Positions 17,228 to 30,277 of a DNA stretch of 64,000 bases are shown here, piece by piece; within the stretch, counting starts at the first letter, position 1; each line of letters begins with the position of its first letter. The notes beneath the pieces were generated by a model. The model did no database searches and was not told where the DNA came from. It saw only the letters and a list, made by a program, of their open reading frames with translations. The position numbers and the translations under genes were made by a program. Origin of the DNA: Ralstonia pickettii (GTDB lineage: Bacteria > Pseudomonadota > Gammaproteobacteria > Burkholderiales > Burkholderiaceae); NCBI RefSeq assembly GCF_001699815.1, contig NZ_MCGB01000074.1, forward strand, positions 34,790 to 98,789, read 5' to 3'.

Positions 17228-19060
17228 TCAGTAGGCCACCTGCGGCTCGGCTGAGCGGCCGCGCAGCCAGCGCTTGAGCAGCACGCGCAGCATGTTCGGG
17301 TCCATGGGCTTGGCCAGTAGCAGATAGCCGGCTTCTTCGGCACGCGCCAGGGCGGCGGAATTGCGATCGCCGGTCAGCAGCACGGCGTGGGCATCCGGAT
17401 GACTAACCTGCCAGCGTTCGAGAAGTTGCAGGCCGTCTTCCTCCCCGGGCAGGCGCAAGTCGCAGAAGATGATCTGCGGACGGATGCCGCGCGCCAGCAG
17501 TTGCTCGGCTGAGCGGCCATCGGCGGCACTGTGGACTTCCACGCCCCACGCTTCGAGCAGCGCGTGCCAGGCCTTGCGGATCTGCGGGTCGTCGTCCACG
17601 ACCAGTACCACGCCGGAGAATCGCGGCTGATCGAGCACGGCGCGCTTTTGCTCGGCGCGCGGCTGCGTGGCCAGCGGCGCCTTGATCTCGGCGGGCACCG
17701 GCCGCAGCGCCATCCAAAACATCGAGCCGCGCCCCGGCACCGAGCGCACGCCGAACGTGCCGCGCAGCAGACGCACGCATTCCTTGTAGATCGACAGGCC
17801 CAAACCCAAGCCCTGGCTCGGATCGCGTTCTGGGTTTTCGACCTGGTAGTAGGTCGAGAAAATGTCTTTCTGATGCTCAGGCGCGATGCCGATACCGGTA
17901 TCCCACACCTCGATCCGCAAATGCTTCTGGCGCACGCGCAGCGCCACCATCACGCCACCGCGCTCGGTGTAGCGCAGCGCGTTCTGCAGCAGGTTGAACA
18001 GCGCCCGGCGCAGCAGCACCGGCTCGGCCATCCCGTACACCGGCAGCGGCGGAATGCGCGCCGCGAGCGTCAGGCCCTTGGCGCGGGCATCCGGCATGAA
18101 TTGCTGGACCACCTCGGTGATCACCTCGCCCAGATCCACCGGCTCCAGTGTCGGCGAGGTCTTGCGGCTCTCCAGCTTGGACAGGTCCAGCAGCGAGCGG
18201 AACAGCAGGTCGATGGTCGCGGCGCCCGAGGCGAGTTGTTCCACCAATGGCGCCAAGGATTCCGACTGATTGCGCGCCCGCAACGCCTCCACCAGCAGCA
18301 CAATTGCATGCACCGGCTGACGCAAATCGTGGCTGGCCGCGGCCAGGAAGCGCGATTTTTCTTCCGATGCCGACAATGCGCGCTGCTTTTCATCCTGATA
18401 GCGGCGCGCGAGCTGGCGGCTCTCGTTCTCCAACTGGATTTCGCGCACCAGCGTGTTGTGGATGTTCACGGCATGCCGGGTCAGCAGCGCCGCAAAGAAC
18501 AGCAGCACGCCGCGCAAATACAGCCCGTGCCCCGGAAACGCCTGCTCGGCCAGCAAAAAGTGCGGCGCCAGGATGCCCGTTCCGAGGATCAGGAGGCTCG
18601 ACGGCACCGGCGCTTGCGACAACACCGCCGCCGCCGCCACACCGATGATCACGATCATCAGCAGGCTGCTGAACTCCAGCGACGGCGACATCAGATACAG
18701 CCCCGCCGAGCAGCCCCACGCCACCCCGCCCACCGCCGACATGACGTGCATGCCCGTCCACCACTTGCGGGTGTGCGCGGCCAGCGTCATGCGGGTCAGG
18801 TCGTAGCGATAGCCGAAATAGAAGCGCAGGCCCGACGCCGTCAGGCACAGCATGATCAGGCACCAGCCCAATAGCCCCGGCCGGTTGGAGGCATCCCAGA
18901 ACGCGGCGACCGTCAAGGCAGGCAGGACGACCGAGGCGGCGATCCCCATGGGCGCCCCGCGATGCACGGCGGCGAGCAGCTTGGCTCGGGCATCCAGTTC
19001 AAGCGGCGCGCGGCTGGCAAGCCCGAACTTGGCGAAAAAAAGGCGCAGCGAGGCGTTCAA
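17228..19060 (-). CDS. Hybrid sensor histidine kinase with C-terminal receiver domain
   Basis: An inner-membrane sensor of about 610 residues. Five or six hydrophobic segments occupy residues 25-215, without a large periplasmic domain. A coiled linker leads to the HisKA site ASHDLRQPVHAIVLL, then the ATP-binding motifs NLLQNALRYTERGG, DTGIGI and GLGLGLSIYKE. The C-terminal receiver domain starts at VVLVVDDDPQIRKAW, with the phosphoacceptor Asp in IIFCDLRLPGEEDGLQLL. The phosphorelay likely ends on the neighbouring regulator (16496-17161). The start is uncertain. I chose the TTG at 19060, just before the conserved region; the frame stays open to 19183, but that part reads unlike protein and runs into the ribF promoter. 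Confidence 0.88.
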   Translation of the reverse strand: MNASLRLFFAKFGLASRAPLELDARAKLLAAVHRGAPMGIAASVVLPALTVAAFWDASNRPGLLGWCLIMLCLTASGLRFYFGYRYDLTRMTLAAHTRKWWTGMHVMSAVGGVAWGCSAGLYLMSPSLEFSSLLMIVIIGVAAAAVLSQAPVPSSLLILGTGILAPHFLLAEQAFPGHGLYLRGVLLFFAALLTRHAVNIHNTLVREIQLENESRQLARRYQDEKQRALSASEEKSRFLAAASHDLRQPVHAIVLLVEALRARNQSESLAPLVEQLASGAATIDLLFRSLLDLSKLESRKTSPTLEPVDLGEVITEVVQQFMPDARAKGLTLAARIPPLPVYGMAEPVLLRRALFNLLQNALRYTERGGVMVALRVRQKHLRIEVWDTGIGIAPEHQKDIFSTYYQVENPERDPSQGLGLGLSIYKECVRLLRGTFGVRSVPGRGSMFWMALRPVPAEIKAPLATQPRAEQKRAVLDQPRFSGVVLVVDDDPQIRKAWHALLEAWGVEVHSAADGRSAEQLLARGIRPQIIFCDLRLPGEEDGLQLLERWQVSHPDAHAVLLTGDRNSAALARAEEAGYLLLAKPMDPNMLRVLLKRWLRGRSAEPQVAY

Positions 19061-19167
19061 GGGGGATGTAGGGAAGAAACTGGATACCGGATTGTGCCGC
19101 AAGCATGAACCGCGCGGGCGCACCGTTCGGACGATTGTGCAACACCCCGACACCAATCCGCGTGCGC

Positions 19168-19196
19168 GCCGGGGATGGGGCAATCCCTTATATAAT
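19168..19196 (+). promoter_or_regulatory. Possible promoter of ribF-ileS-lspA
   Basis: A perfect TATAAT stands at 19191-19196, 85 bases before the ribF start. The -35 region 17 bases upstream (around GCCGGG) is poor, so an activator or another spacing may be needed. Confidence 0.45.
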
Positions 19197-19280
19197 GTGC
19201 GTTTTGCTGGATTTTGGCGCCTGCCACGTCAATCCGGCACAAGAACGCACTTCTCCCTTCCTCGACCACCGACGCTTCTC

Positions 19281-20279
19281 GTGAAAGTCTTTCGCGGCCT
19301 GCCCAACGCCGAAAGTCGCGCGCCCTGCGCGTTGACCATCGGCAACTTCGACGGCGTGCACCGCGGGCACCAGTCTCTGCTGGCCCGCGCACGCGCGGCG
19401 GCCGATGCACGCGGATTGCCGCTCACGGTGATGACGTTCGAGCCGCATCCGCGCGAATTCTTCATGCCGGACCGCGCGCCCACCCGCATCGCCCTGCTGC
19501 GCGACAAGCTGGAAAGCCTGCGCCGCCAGGGCGTCGACCGCGTGGTCGTGGAGCATTTCAACGCGCATTTCGCCGGGCAGACGCCCGACGAGTTCGTGCG
19601 CAATGTTTTGGTGGATGGCCTGCACACGCGCTGGCTGCTGGTGGGCGATGATTTCCGCTTCGGCGCCAAGCGCGCCGGCGATTTCGCTTATCTCCAGGCC
19701 GCTGGTGCCCAGTTCGGCTTCGAAGTCGAGCAGATGGGCTCGGTGTCGGAGTCCGGCGTGCGCATCTCCAGTTCCGCCGTGCGCGAGGCGCTGGCCGCCG
19801 GTGACCTGGAACATGCCCGCCGCCTGCTCGGTCACGGTTATGCCATCAGCGGGCACGTGGTGCACGGGCAAAAGCTCGGCCGCTCGCTCGGCTTCCCGAC
19901 GCTGAATCTGCGCATCTCGCACCGCAGGCCGGCGGTGGCCGGCATCTTTGTCGTGCAGGTGCACGGGCTGGCCGAAAAACCGCTGCCGGCCGTCGCCAGC
20001 ATTGGCGTACGCCCGACGGTGGACGACTCCGGCCGCGTGCTGCTGGAAGTGCATATCTTCGATTACCAGGCCAATGTCTACGGCAAGCTTGTCCGCGTGG
20101 AATTCATGAAGAAGCTGCGCGACGAGGCTCGCTACGATTCGCTCGATGCGCTCAAGGACGCCATCGCGCAGGACTGTGTTCATGCGCGGCAGTTCTTCGG
20201 CCTGCCTGTTCCGCCGGCCGGCGAGTCTCCAACGCTTCGGCGCGACTTCGCCACCTCCGCCACCGACCGAATTCAGTAG
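19281..20279 (+). CDS. ribF: Bifunctional riboflavin kinase / FAD synthetase RibF
   Basis: A 332-residue cytoplasmic enzyme that phosphorylates riboflavin to FMN and adenylates FMN to FAD. The N-terminal nucleotidyltransferase carries [17 protein letters not shown], then FEPHPREFF and the [10 protein letters not shown] motif. The C-terminal kinase carries [11 protein letters not shown] and a [12 protein letters not shown] stretch. I chose the GTG at 19281 (reads [12 protein letters not shown]), because upstream codons belong to promoter DNA and match no family sequence. No strong Shine-Dalgarno is visible. It is followed by ileS and lspA, the standard betaproteobacterial order. Confidence 0.95.
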   Translation: MKVFRGLPNAESRAPCALTIGNFDGVHRGHQSLLARARAAADARGLPLTVMTFEPHPREFFMPDRAPTRIALLRDKLESLRRQGVDRVVVEHFNAHFAGQTPDEFVRNVLVDGLHTRWLLVGDDFRFGAKRAGDFAYLQAAGAQFGFEVEQMGSVSESGVRISSSAVREALAAGDLEHARRLLGHGYAISGHVVHGQKLGRSLGFPTLNLRISHRRPAVAGIFVVQVHGLAEKPLPAVASIGVRPTVDDSGRVLLEVHIFDYQANVYGKLVRVEFMKKLRDEARYDSLDALKDAIAQDCVHARQFFGLPVPPAGESPTLRRDFATSATDRIQ

Positions 20280-20388
20280 GCGGCCGACACGTTCGCCGCC
20301 CAGAAGCCACACGCTGCGCACGCGCGTCCTGCACTGTCAGCCGCGCCTGCACCCACCCGAATTGCCCGAATCTGCCCCACATCACACC

Positions 20389-23268
20389 ATGTCCGATTCC
20401 AAGAAGCCTACGCCGGAGAAGAGCAAATACCCGGTCAACCTGCTGGACACGCCCTTCCCCATGCGCGGCGACCTGCCCAAGCGCGAACCGCTGTGGGTCA
20501 AGCAATGGCAGGACAAGCAGCTCTACAAGAAGATCCGTGCTGCTCGTAAAGGCGCGAAGAAGTTCATCCTTCACGACGGCCCGCCGTATGCCAACGGCGA
20601 TCTGCACATCGGCCACGCGGTCAACAAGATCCTCAAGGACATGGTGATCAAGGCGCGCGGCCTGACCGGGCTGGACGCCGTCTATGTGCCGGGCTGGGAC
20701 TGCCACGGCATGCCGATCGAGATCCAGATCGAAAAGCAGTTCGGCAAGGGTCTGCCCGTCAAGGAAGTGCAGGAGAAGGCGCGCGCCTACGCCACGGGGC
20801 AGATCGCGCGCCAGAAGGCCGATTTCGAGCGACTGGGCGTGCTGGGTGACTGGGCCGATCCCTATCTGACCATGAACTTCCGCAACGAAGCGGATGAAGT
20901 GCGTGCGCTGGGCAAGATCCTGGAGAAAGGCTACGTCTTCCGCGGCCTGAAGCCGGTCAACTGGTGCTTCGACTGCGGCTCGGCACTGGCTGAGGCGGAA
21001 GTCGAATACGCGGATCGCACCGACCTGTCGATCGACGTCGGCTTCCCATTTGCCGATATCGACGCACTGGCGAGCGCCTTCCACGTCGGCGCCGATGTGC
21101 TCAAGGCCAAGCCGGGCTGGATCGTGATCTGGACGACCACGCCGTGGACGATCCCCTCCAACCAGGCGCTGAACCTGCACCCGGAAATCGAATACGCGCT
21201 GGTCGACACGTCGCGCGGGCTGCTGATCGTTGCCAAGGAGCGCGTCGAAGCCTGCCTGCAAAGCTGGAAGCTGGAAGGCACCGTGCTGGCCACGTGCGAA
21301 GGCGCAGCGCTCAATGGCGTGCGTTTCCATCATCCGCTCGCCAAGATGGACGCGGGCTACGATCGCACCTCGCCCGTCTACCTGGGCGACTACGTGACCA
21401 TCGACACCGGTACCGGCATCGTCCACTCCGCGCCCGCCTACGGCGTGGAAGACTTCCAGTCGTGCAAGGCACACAACATGCCCGACTCGGAAATCATCAA
21501 CCCGGTGATGGGTAACGGCGTGTACGCATCGACGCTGCCGCTGTTCGGCGGGCAGATGATCTGGGACGCCAATCCGAAGATCGTCGAAGTGCTGCGCGAA
21601 TCCGGCAACCTGTTCGACGCGCACAAGTACGCGCACAGCTACATGCACTGCTGGCGCCACAAGACGCCGATCATCTATCGCGCCACGTCGCAGTGGTTTG
21701 CAGGGATGGACGTGCAGCCCAACGACGGCAACGCCACGCTGCGCGAAACGGCGCTGGCAGGCATCGATGCCACGGCGTTCTACCCGTCGTGGGGCAAACA
21801 GCGCCTGCACAACATGATCGCCAACCGCCCGGACTGGACGCTGTCGCGCCAGCGCCAATGGGGCGTGCCGATGGCCTTCTTCGTGCACAAGGAAACCGGC
21901 GCACTGCACCCGCGCACGCCTGAGCTGCTGGAACAGGTCGCCCAGCGCATCGAAAAAAGCGGCATCGAAGCCTGGCAGACGCTCGACCCGCGCGAGCTGC
22001 TCGGCGACGAGGCTGACATGTACGAGAAGAATCGCGACACGCTCGACGTGTGGTTCGACTCGGGCACCACGCACTGGCACGTCATCCGCGGCTCGCACGC
22101 GGCGGACCTGTACGACGCTTCGGCCGACCTGCCGGACGGTCGCCTGGCCGATCTGTACCTGGAAGGTTCCGACCAGCACCGTGGCTGGTTCCATTCGTCG
22201 CTGCTGACGGCCTCGATGCTGTACGGCAAGCCGCCATACAAGGGCCTGCTCACACACGGCTTCACGGTGGACGGCGAAGGCCGCAAGATGTCCAAGTCGA
22301 TCGGCAACACGATCGCGCCGCAGGAAATCGCCAACAAGATGGGCGCCGAGATCATCCGCCTGTGGGTGGCCTCGACCGACTACTCGGGCGAACTGGCCAT
22401 CTCGGATGAAATCCTGAAGCGCGTGGTGGAAGGCTATCGCCGCATCCGCAACACGCTGCGCTTCCTGCTCGCCAATCTGACCGACTACGACCACGCCAAG
22501 CACGCGCTGCCGACCGAGCAATGGCTCGAAATCGACCGCTACGCGGTAGCGCTGACGGATGCGTTGCAGAAGGAAGTCCTGTCGCACTACGACGTGTATG
22601 AATTCCACCCGGTGGTCGCCAAGCTGCAGACGTTCTGCTCGGAAGACCTGGGCGGCTTCTACCTCGACGTGCTGAAGGACCGCCTGTACACCACGGCGCC
22701 CGATTCCGTGGCACGCCGCTCGGCACAGAACGCGCTGTATCACATCACCCAGGCCATGCTGCACTGGATGGCGCCGTTCCTGTCGTTCACGGCCGAAGAG
22801 GCCTGGCAGGTGTTTGCGCACGGCACGGAGCACACCGACACCATCTTCACCAGCACGTATTACAACGCTCCGGTGCCGCAAGGCGCCAGCGCGCTGCTGG
22901 AGAAATGGGCCGCCATCCGCAACGTGCGCGGCGAAGTGACCAAGCAGCTGGAGGCGCTGCGTATCGACGGCAAGATCGGCTCGTCGCTGCAGGCGGAAGT
23001 GACGGTGTCGGCGGGTGAATCCGTGCATGACGCACTGGCCAGCCTCGGCGACGACCTGCGCTTCGTGCTGATCACGTCCGCGGCCAAGCTGGAGCGCGCG
23101 CCGGAAGGCGGCGATCTGCTCATCACCGTGGTGCCGTCCACGCACTCCAAATGCGAGCGCTGCTGGCATTACCGCGCCGACGTCGGCCACGATCACGCCC
23201 ACCCGACCCTCTGCAAGCGCTGCACCGACAACCTGTTCGGTTCCGGCGAACAACGGAGCGCTGCCTGA
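20389..23268 (+). CDS. ileS: Isoleucyl-tRNA synthetase
   Basis: A 959-residue class I aminoacyl-tRNA synthetase charging tRNA-Ile, with an editing domain. The class signature is [12 protein letters not shown] (HIGH at residues 73-76), and KMSKS starts near residue 633. The editing-domain stretch [15 protein letters not shown] is present. The C-terminal zinc-binding region has Cys pairs in [12 protein letters not shown] and LCKRCTDN. The ATG at 20389 gives the conserved N-terminus ending at [18 protein letters not shown]. The stop codon overlaps the lspA start (TGATG). Confidence 0.98.
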   Translation: MSDSKKPTPEKSKYPVNLLDTPFPMRGDLPKREPLWVKQWQDKQLYKKIRAARKGAKKFILHDGPPYANGDLHIGHAVNKILKDMVIKARGLTGLDAVYVPGWDCHGMPIEIQIEKQFGKGLPVKEVQEKARAYATGQIARQKADFERLGVLGDWADPYLTMNFRNEADEVRALGKILEKGYVFRGLKPVNWCFDCGSALAEAEVEYADRTDLSIDVGFPFADIDALASAFHVGADVLKAKPGWIVIWTTTPWTIPSNQALNLHPEIEYALVDTSRGLLIVAKERVEACLQSWKLEGTVLATCEGAALNGVRFHHPLAKMDAGYDRTSPVYLGDYVTIDTGTGIVHSAPAYGVEDFQSCKAHNMPDSEIINPVMGNGVYASTLPLFGGQMIWDANPKIVEVLRESGNLFDAHKYAHSYMHCWRHKTPIIYRATSQWFAGMDVQPNDGNATLRETALAGIDATAFYPSWGKQRLHNMIANRPDWTLSRQRQWGVPMAFFVHKETGALHPRTPELLEQVAQRIEKSGIEAWQTLDPRELLGDEADMYEKNRDTLDVWFDSGTTHWHVIRGSHAADLYDASADLPDGRLADLYLEGSDQHRGWFHSSLLTASMLYGKPPYKGLLTHGFTVDGEGRKMSKSIGNTIAPQEIANKMGAEIIRLWVASTDYSGELAISDEILKRVVEGYRRIRNTLRFLLANLTDYDHAKHALPTEQWLEIDRYAVALTDALQKEVLSHYDVYEFHPVVAKLQTFCSEDLGGFYLDVLKDRLYTTAPDSVARRSAQNALYHITQAMLHWMAPFLSFTAEEAWQVFAHGTEHTDTIFTSTYYNAPVPQGASALLEKWAAIRNVRGEVTKQLEALRIDGKIGSSLQAEVTVSAGESVHDALASLGDDLRFVLITSAAKLERAPEGGDLLITVVPSTHSKCERCWHYRADVGHDHAHPTLCKRCTDNLFGSGEQRSAA

Positions 23269-23792
23269 TGGCCACTCGGAACAACGGCAAGAGCAAATCG
23301 ATCGGGTTGAAGAAGAGCAGCGGCGGTCATGGCGTGGGCCCCTGGCTGGGTCTGGCCGTCATCTGGATCCTGCTGGACCAGTTGACCAAGATCGCCGTCC
23401 TCAAAACCTTCACTTACGGCGAGTCGCGCCCGGTCACCGGGTTCTTCAACCTGGTGCTCGCCTATAACAGGGGAGCGGCGTTTTCGTTCCTGGCGGCGGC
23501 AGGCGGCTGGCAGCGCTGGTTCTTCACGGGCCTGGGCGTGGCGGCGGCGCTGTTCATCGTGTGGCTGCTCAAGCGGCACAGCGGGCAGAAGATGTTCTGC
23601 TTCGCGCTGGCGCTGATTCTGGGCGGCGCGCTGGGCAACGTGATCGACCGCGTCATCTACGGTCACGTGGTGGACTTCCTCGACTTCTACCTGCACAACT
23701 ACCACTGGCCGGCCTTCAACGTGGCGGACTGCGGCATCACCATCGGCGCGGTGCTGCTGATCGTCGACGAACTGCGACGCGTGCGTCGCTGA
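23268..23792 (+). CDS. lspA: Prolipoprotein signal peptidase LspA (signal peptidase II)
   Basis: A 174-residue inner-membrane aspartic protease that removes lipoprotein signal peptides after lipidation, for example from the LivK and metallophosphoesterase lipoproteins in this window. Four membrane segments are visible. The family motifs are [30 protein letters not shown] (first catalytic Asp) and [15 protein letters not shown] (second Asp). A basic N-terminal extension of about 25 residues precedes the first helix. The ATG shares one base with the ileS stop codon. Confidence 0.97.
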   Translation: MATRNNGKSKSIGLKKSSGGHGVGPWLGLAVIWILLDQLTKIAVLKTFTYGESRPVTGFFNLVLAYNRGAAFSFLAAAGGWQRWFFTGLGVAAALFIVWLLKRHSGQKMFCFALALILGGALGNVIDRVIYGHVVDFLDFYLHNYHWPAFNVADCGITIGAVLLIVDELRRVRR

Positions 23793-23799
23793 TCCTGCT

Positions 23800-24177
23800 G
23801 TGTCAGAACTCCAGCATTGGAACGGCGAAGCGGTGCTATGCCTCGATGAGGCCGGCCCGCGCATCGCCAGCGAACAGGATGCGCTGGACCACCTGATTGG
23901 CGAGGCGCTGGGGCATGGAGCATCGATGATTGCCGTGCCTGTCAGCCGTCTCGATGCCGCGTTCTTTGCACTGCGCACCGGCCTGGCCGGCGGCATCGCG
24001 CAGAAGATCACGAACTATCGACTGAAGCTCGCCGTGGTCGGAGACATCTCTGCGCATCTCCAAGCCAGCAACGCGCTGCGCGACTGGGTGCGGGAATCCA
24101 ACAAGCGCGACACGGTCCGCTTCGTGCCCTCGCTTGACGACCTGGCCGCCGATGCGCGGCCCATGCCAGCCAAATGA
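23800..24177 (+). CDS. DUF4180 domain protein
   Basis: A 125-residue protein that begins with GTG seven bases after the lspA stop and is likely cotranscribed. It matches my recollection of the DUF4180 family: FFALRTGLAGGIAQKITNYRLKLAVVGDISAHL, then RDWVRESNKRDTVRFVPSLDDL. The family has no established function. The predicted fold alternates alpha helices and beta strands, with no signal peptide and no membrane helix. Confidence 0.75.
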   Translation: MSELQHWNGEAVLCLDEAGPRIASEQDALDHLIGEALGHGASMIAVPVSRLDAAFFALRTGLAGGIAQKITNYRLKLAVVGDISAHLQASNALRDWVRESNKRDTVRFVPSLDDLAADARPMPAK

Positions 24178-24180
24178 GGC

Positions 24181-24759
24181 TCAGGCCCGGTAGCGGACGG
24201 CATACCACGCCCGCTTGACGTACTCCGCAAGAATCGACCCGGCTTCGTAGATCGGGACCGACTTGGCCAGCGTGTCGCCCGGGAATACGCCCTGCGCACC
24301 CCAGGTGACCTCCGGCCATACCTTGCGGAACACCGCCAGCGCCCGGCCGGTGTGATACCAGCTCGTGACCAGTATTGCGCTTTGCACCTGCTGGCCCGCT
24401 AGCGTCCCGCGCGTCATCCGCGCATTTTCCATCGTGCTGCCAGACACACATTCGTGGCCGATGCGCTCTGCGGGCACACCCGCCATCACCAGGCGACGTT
24501 CGATCAGCAGGCAATCGCCCTGCCCGCTGACGAACACGCGGGGAGCAACGCCCGCGTGGTACAGCTCGGCGGCGCCGATCACGCGCTGGCCCGATTCGCC
24601 GCCCAGCACGACGATCACGTCCGCCTGTGCGAGCCTCGGCTCCTCGCGCAGCCATGCCTTCGCCCCACACACGAGCGCACCTCCGACCACCACCGCCACG
24701 ATGGCGCAACCGCCAATCCAGGCGAGAACATTGCGAACTGCGGAACGACCGAAAACCAT
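24181..24759 (-). CDS. YdcF/SanA/ElyC-like DUF218 family protein
   Basis: A 192-residue protein with one N-terminal membrane helix (VLAWIGGCAIVAVVVGGALVCGAKAWL) followed by a DUF218 domain. The domain is recognisable from ADVIVVLGGESGQRVIGAAELYHAGVA, then STMENARMTRGTLAG and AILVTSWYHTGRAL. Relatives SanA and ElyC influence envelope integrity and peptidoglycan precursor handling in E. coli, but the biochemical activity is unknown. It converges with the DUF4180 gene, with three bases between stops. Confidence 0.8.
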   Translation of the reverse strand: MVFGRSAVRNVLAWIGGCAIVAVVVGGALVCGAKAWLREEPRLAQADVIVVLGGESGQRVIGAAELYHAGVAPRVFVSGQGDCLLIERRLVMAGVPAERIGHECVSGSTMENARMTRGTLAGQQVQSAILVTSWYHTGRALAVFRKVWPEVTWGAQGVFPGDTLAKSVPIYEAGSILAEYVKRAWYAVRYRA

Positions 24760-24908
24760 ATCGAGAATGCGCTCTTAACGAAAAACCCGAGCGCCAGACG
24801 CGCCGCGGGGCAAGCCGGTATCATCGCCACTGTTCAGCAGGAAGCCCGGGCACCGGGTTGTATCCTGCCCGCGCATATTGCGTCAATCGGATTCCCAAGC
24901 GGGTTGTT

Positions 24909-26114
24909 ATGGAACTGCAAGGCAAACATTTCGTGCTCGGCCTGACCGGGGGCATCGCGTGCTACAAGTCGGCCGAGCTGGTGCGGCTCTTGACCAAGGC
25001 GGGCGCCACCGTGCAGGTGGTGATGACCGAGGCCGCCACGCACTTCATCACGCCGGTGACGATGCAGGCGCTTTCCGGTCGCCCGGTCTTCACGTCGCAG
25101 TGGGATGGCCGCATCGGCAACAACATGCCGCACATCGACCTCTCGCGCGAGGCAGATGCCATCGTCATTGCGCCTGCCTCCACGGACTTTCTCGCCAAGC
25201 TCGCGCACGGCATGGCCGACGATCTGCTCTCAACGCTGTGCATCGCGCGCGATTGCCCGCTGCTCGTGGCGCCCGCGATGAACCGCCAGATGTGGGCCGC
25301 GCCCGCCACGCAACGCAATGCCGCCCAACTGCGCGCCGACGACGTCACCCTGCTCGGCCCCGATGCCGGCGACCAGGCCTGCGGCGAAGTCGGCGACGGC
25401 CGCATGCTCGAGCCGGAAGACATCGTCCAGCAACTCATTGGCTTCTTCCAGCCCAAGCTGCTGCGAGGACACCGGGTGCTGCTGACAGCCGGCCCGACCT
25501 TCGAGCCAATCGACCCGGTGCGCGGCATCACGAACCTGTCCAGCGGCAAGATGGGTTTTGCGCTGGCGCGGGCGGCATCGCAGGCCGGTGCGGAGGTCAC
25601 GCTCGTTGCCGGTCCGTGCCATCAGGACACCCCTGCAGGCGTATTGCGCATCGATGTGCAAACCGCCCAGCAGATGCACGACGCCGTCATGCACGAACTG
25701 GATACGGCAAAGAACGACATCTTCATTGCCGTCGCCGCTGTGGCCGATTGGCGTGTGGCACAGGCGGCAGAGCACAAGCTGAAGAAGCAGAGCGACGCCG
25801 ACGTGCCCTCTCTAACGTTCACGCAGAACCCCGACATCCTGGCGGCTGTCGCACGCCGCCCGAATGCGCCGTTCTGCGTCGGTTTTGCGGCCGAAACGGA
25901 GCGGCTGGAGGAGTTTGGCGAGGCCAAGCGTCAGAAGAAGGGCATCCCGTTGCTGGTCGGCAATCTCGGCCATCAGACTTTCGGCCGCGACGACAACGAA
26001 GTGGCGCTCTTCGATGCAAAGGGGATCACGCGCCTGCCGCGTGCCGACAAGCTGACGCTCGCGCGCCAGATCGTCGCGGCCATCGCCGATCGCGTGCATG
26101 GGGCTCAGTCATGA
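24909..26114 (+). CDS. coaBC: Bifunctional phosphopantothenoylcysteine decarboxylase / synthetase CoaBC
   Basis: A 401-residue enzyme performing two steps of coenzyme A synthesis: CTP-dependent coupling of cysteine to 4-phosphopantothenate and FMN-dependent decarboxylation. The N-terminal CoaC part shows LTGGIACYKSAELVRLL, the active-site His in NNMPHIDLS and the PAMNRQMW motif. The C-terminal CoaB part shows TAGPTFEPIDPVRGITNLSSGKMG, AVADWRV and a Lys in HKLKKQ. The ATG at 24909 starts the conserved domain. Its stop codon overlaps the next gene (ATGA), giving an operon coaBC - monooxygenase - dut. Confidence 0.97.
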   Translation: MELQGKHFVLGLTGGIACYKSAELVRLLTKAGATVQVVMTEAATHFITPVTMQALSGRPVFTSQWDGRIGNNMPHIDLSREADAIVIAPASTDFLAKLAHGMADDLLSTLCIARDCPLLVAPAMNRQMWAAPATQRNAAQLRADDVTLLGPDAGDQACGEVGDGRMLEPEDIVQQLIGFFQPKLLRGHRVLLTAGPTFEPIDPVRGITNLSSGKMGFALARAASQAGAEVTLVAGPCHQDTPAGVLRIDVQTAQQMHDAVMHELDTAKNDIFIAVAAVADWRVAQAAEHKLKKQSDADVPSLTFTQNPDILAAVARRPNAPFCVGFAAETERLEEFGEAKRQKKGIPLLVGNLGHQTFGRDDNEVALFDAKGITRLPRADKLTLARQIVAAIADRVHGAQS

Positions 26115-27157
26115 GCGCCGCGCCGATCCGCCTGTCCGTCCTCGATCAAAGCCCCGTCATCTACGGCCACAGCGCGCGCGATGCCATCGCCGCGACGGTC
26201 GACCTGGCGCAACTCACGGATGCACTCGGCTACACGCGCTACTGGTGCGCCGAGCACCACGGCCTGCGTGGCGTCAGCAATCCGGCGCCGGAAGTGATGA
26301 TCGCCCGCGTGGCGAGCGCCACGAAACACCTGCGCGTGGGCTCCGGCGGCGTGATGCTGCCGTATTACAGCCCGTTCAAGCTGGCCGAGCAGTTCCGCCT
26401 GCTGGAAGCGCTGTTCCCGAACCGCATCGACCTGGGCGTCGGCCGCGCACCCGGCGGCGACATGCGCACCGCGCAGGCCGTGGCCATGGGCGACTACAAC
26501 CGCGGCGACATCTTCCCGCAGCAGGTGCAGGAACTGATCTGGCACTTGACGGGCACGCTACCGCCGGATCACCCCGCCTACGGCGTCATCCTGCAGCCCG
26601 AGATCGACACCCGACCCGAACTGTGGGTGCTCGGCTCCAGCGATTTTGGCGGCGCGCTGGCCGCGCGCCTGGGTATCCGTTTCGCGTTCGCGCACTTCAT
26701 CAACCCGCACGTCGGGCACATCGTCTCCCAGCAGTACCGCACCGATTTCGAACCTGGCTACGATGCGCGCCCGTATAGCGCCGCCGCCGTCTTCGTGATC
26801 GCCGCCGACACCGAGGCCGAGGCGCGCCGCTATGAAGCTGCCATCGACCTGCGCCGCGTGCAGATGGCGCTTGGCGTGAATGGCCCGATCCCGACCGTCG
26901 AGCAAGGCGAAGCGCACGTCTACACCGAACGCGACCAGGCCATCGTCATGCGCGAGCGGCCGCGCAGCATCATCGGCACGCCGGAATCCGTGGCCGAGCA
27001 GATGCATGCGCTCAAGGACCGCTTTGTCGCCGACGAACTGATCGTGCTGACCGTCGCGCCAAGCTACAAGGCGCGCCTGCGCTCATACGAGCTGCTAGCC
27101 GAGGCGTTTGCGCTACCATCTCCGGCTTCTGCAACCTCTTCGGCCTGCCCCGCATGA
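26111..27157 (+). CDS. Luciferase-like flavin-dependent monooxygenase (MsnO8-type LLM family)
   Basis: A 348-residue protein of the bacterial luciferase-like fold, a TIM barrel that uses reduced FMN or F420. The start [21 protein letters not shown], then [29 protein letters not shown] and [13 protein letters not shown] are characteristic of the uncharacterised LLM group often called MsnO8. The substrate is unknown. It is embedded between coaBC and dut with four-base overlaps on both sides, so it is expressed with them, but no pathway link is evident. Confidence 0.85.
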   Translation: MSAAPIRLSVLDQSPVIYGHSARDAIAATVDLAQLTDALGYTRYWCAEHHGLRGVSNPAPEVMIARVASATKHLRVGSGGVMLPYYSPFKLAEQFRLLEALFPNRIDLGVGRAPGGDMRTAQAVAMGDYNRGDIFPQQVQELIWHLTGTLPPDHPAYGVILQPEIDTRPELWVLGSSDFGGALAARLGIRFAFAHFINPHVGHIVSQQYRTDFEPGYDARPYSAAAVFVIAADTEAEARRYEAAIDLRRVQMALGVNGPIPTVEQGEAHVYTERDQAIVMRERPRSIIGTPESVAEQMHALKDRFVADELIVLTVAPSYKARLRSYELLAEAFALPSPASATSSACPA

Positions 27158-27600
27158 AACTCGACGTCAAGATCCTCGACGCCCGCCTGCACGAACAACT
27201 CCCGCAGTACGCCACCACCGGCAGCGCCGGGCTGGACCTGCGCGCCTGCGTCGACGCCCCGCTCACCATCGAACCTGGCACTACGCACCTGATCCCGACC
27301 GGCATGGCGATCCACCTGGCCGACCCGGGCTATGCCGCGCTGATCCTGCCGCGCTCGGGCATGGGCCACAAACATGGCATCGTGCTGGGCAACTTGGTCG
27401 GCCTGATCGATTCGGATTACCAGGGCCAGCTGATGGTCAGCACGTGGAACCGCGGCAGCACTGCGTTCGTGCTCAACCCGATGGAGCGGCTTGCGCAGCT
27501 CGTGATCGTGCCGGTGGTACAAGCCGAGCTGAACATCGTGGACGACTTTGCCGAGAGCGAGCGCGGTGCCGGTGGTTTCGGCAGCACCGGGCGTCACTGA
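27154..27600 (+). CDS. dut: Deoxyuridine 5'-triphosphate nucleotidohydrolase (dUTPase)
   Basis: A 148-residue trimeric dUTPase that hydrolyses dUTP to dUMP, keeping uracil out of DNA and feeding thymidylate synthesis. All five family motifs are visible: [15 protein letters not shown] ([11 protein letters not shown]), [29 protein letters not shown] and the C-terminal arm GAGGFGSTG. The ATG overlaps the stop codon of the upstream monooxygenase gene. A shared terminator follows. Confidence 0.97.
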   Translation: MKLDVKILDARLHEQLPQYATTGSAGLDLRACVDAPLTIEPGTTHLIPTGMAIHLADPGYAALILPRSGMGHKHGIVLGNLVGLIDSDYQGQLMVSTWNRGSTAFVLNPMERLAQLVIVPVVQAELNIVDDFAESERGAGGFGSTGRH

Positions 27601-27616
27601 CAATATCGCCCACATA

Positions 27617-27650
27617 TAAAAAAGGCCCGGAACTTCCGGGCCTTTTGTTT
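27617..27650. terminator. Bidirectional terminator between dut and clpA
   Basis: AAAAGGCCCGG (27620-27630) pairs with CCGGGCCTTTT (27636-27646) and has A/T tracts on both sides, so it can end both convergent operons (dut, plus; clpA, minus). Confidence 0.92.
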
Positions 27651-27665
27651 GGTGCGACAAACTCG

Positions 27666-29950
<2,285 letters not shown>

Positions 29951-29954
<4 letters not shown>

Positions 29955-30277
29955 GCTTCCTCCATCACACACTGCAGCGGATGCCCCGCTTGCCGTGCAT
30001 GGGTTGACACCAATTCCACTTTCGTCGCGGCGATATCCCGGGTATAGAGACCGCACACGCCCTTACCTTCCCGATGCACCGTCAGCATGATTTGTGTGGC
30101 TGTTTCCCGGTCTTTGCTGAAGTATTGTTGAAGAATCATCACGACGAATTCCATCGGGGTGTAGTCGTCGTTAAGCAGCAGCACCTTGTACATCGCGGGC
30201 GGTTTGAGCGCTTGCTCTTTCCGCTCCAGGACGGTGCCTGCATCGTGTTGTGGAGTGGTCGCTTGCCGGATTGCCAT
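29951..30277 (-). CDS. clpS: ATP-dependent Clp protease adaptor ClpS
   Basis: A 108-residue adaptor that binds N-degrons and delivers them to ClpA. The core [25 protein letters not shown] and the C-terminal [28 protein letters not shown] are diagnostic. The disordered N-terminal extension (residues 1-30) is needed for delivery in relatives. TTGCGA and TAGAAT, 16 bases apart, lie so close upstream (30292-30319) that transcription would begin almost at the ATG, so the message may be nearly leaderless. The nearest AGGAG is 16 bases before the ATG. Confidence 0.96.

Noticed and set aside
20152..23253. A 1033-codon frame antisense to ileS
   Set aside because: GC-rich coding DNA leaves the complementary strand open; the translation is Arg/His/Val-rich without any motif, whereas the plus strand encodes a complete isoleucyl-tRNA synthetase.
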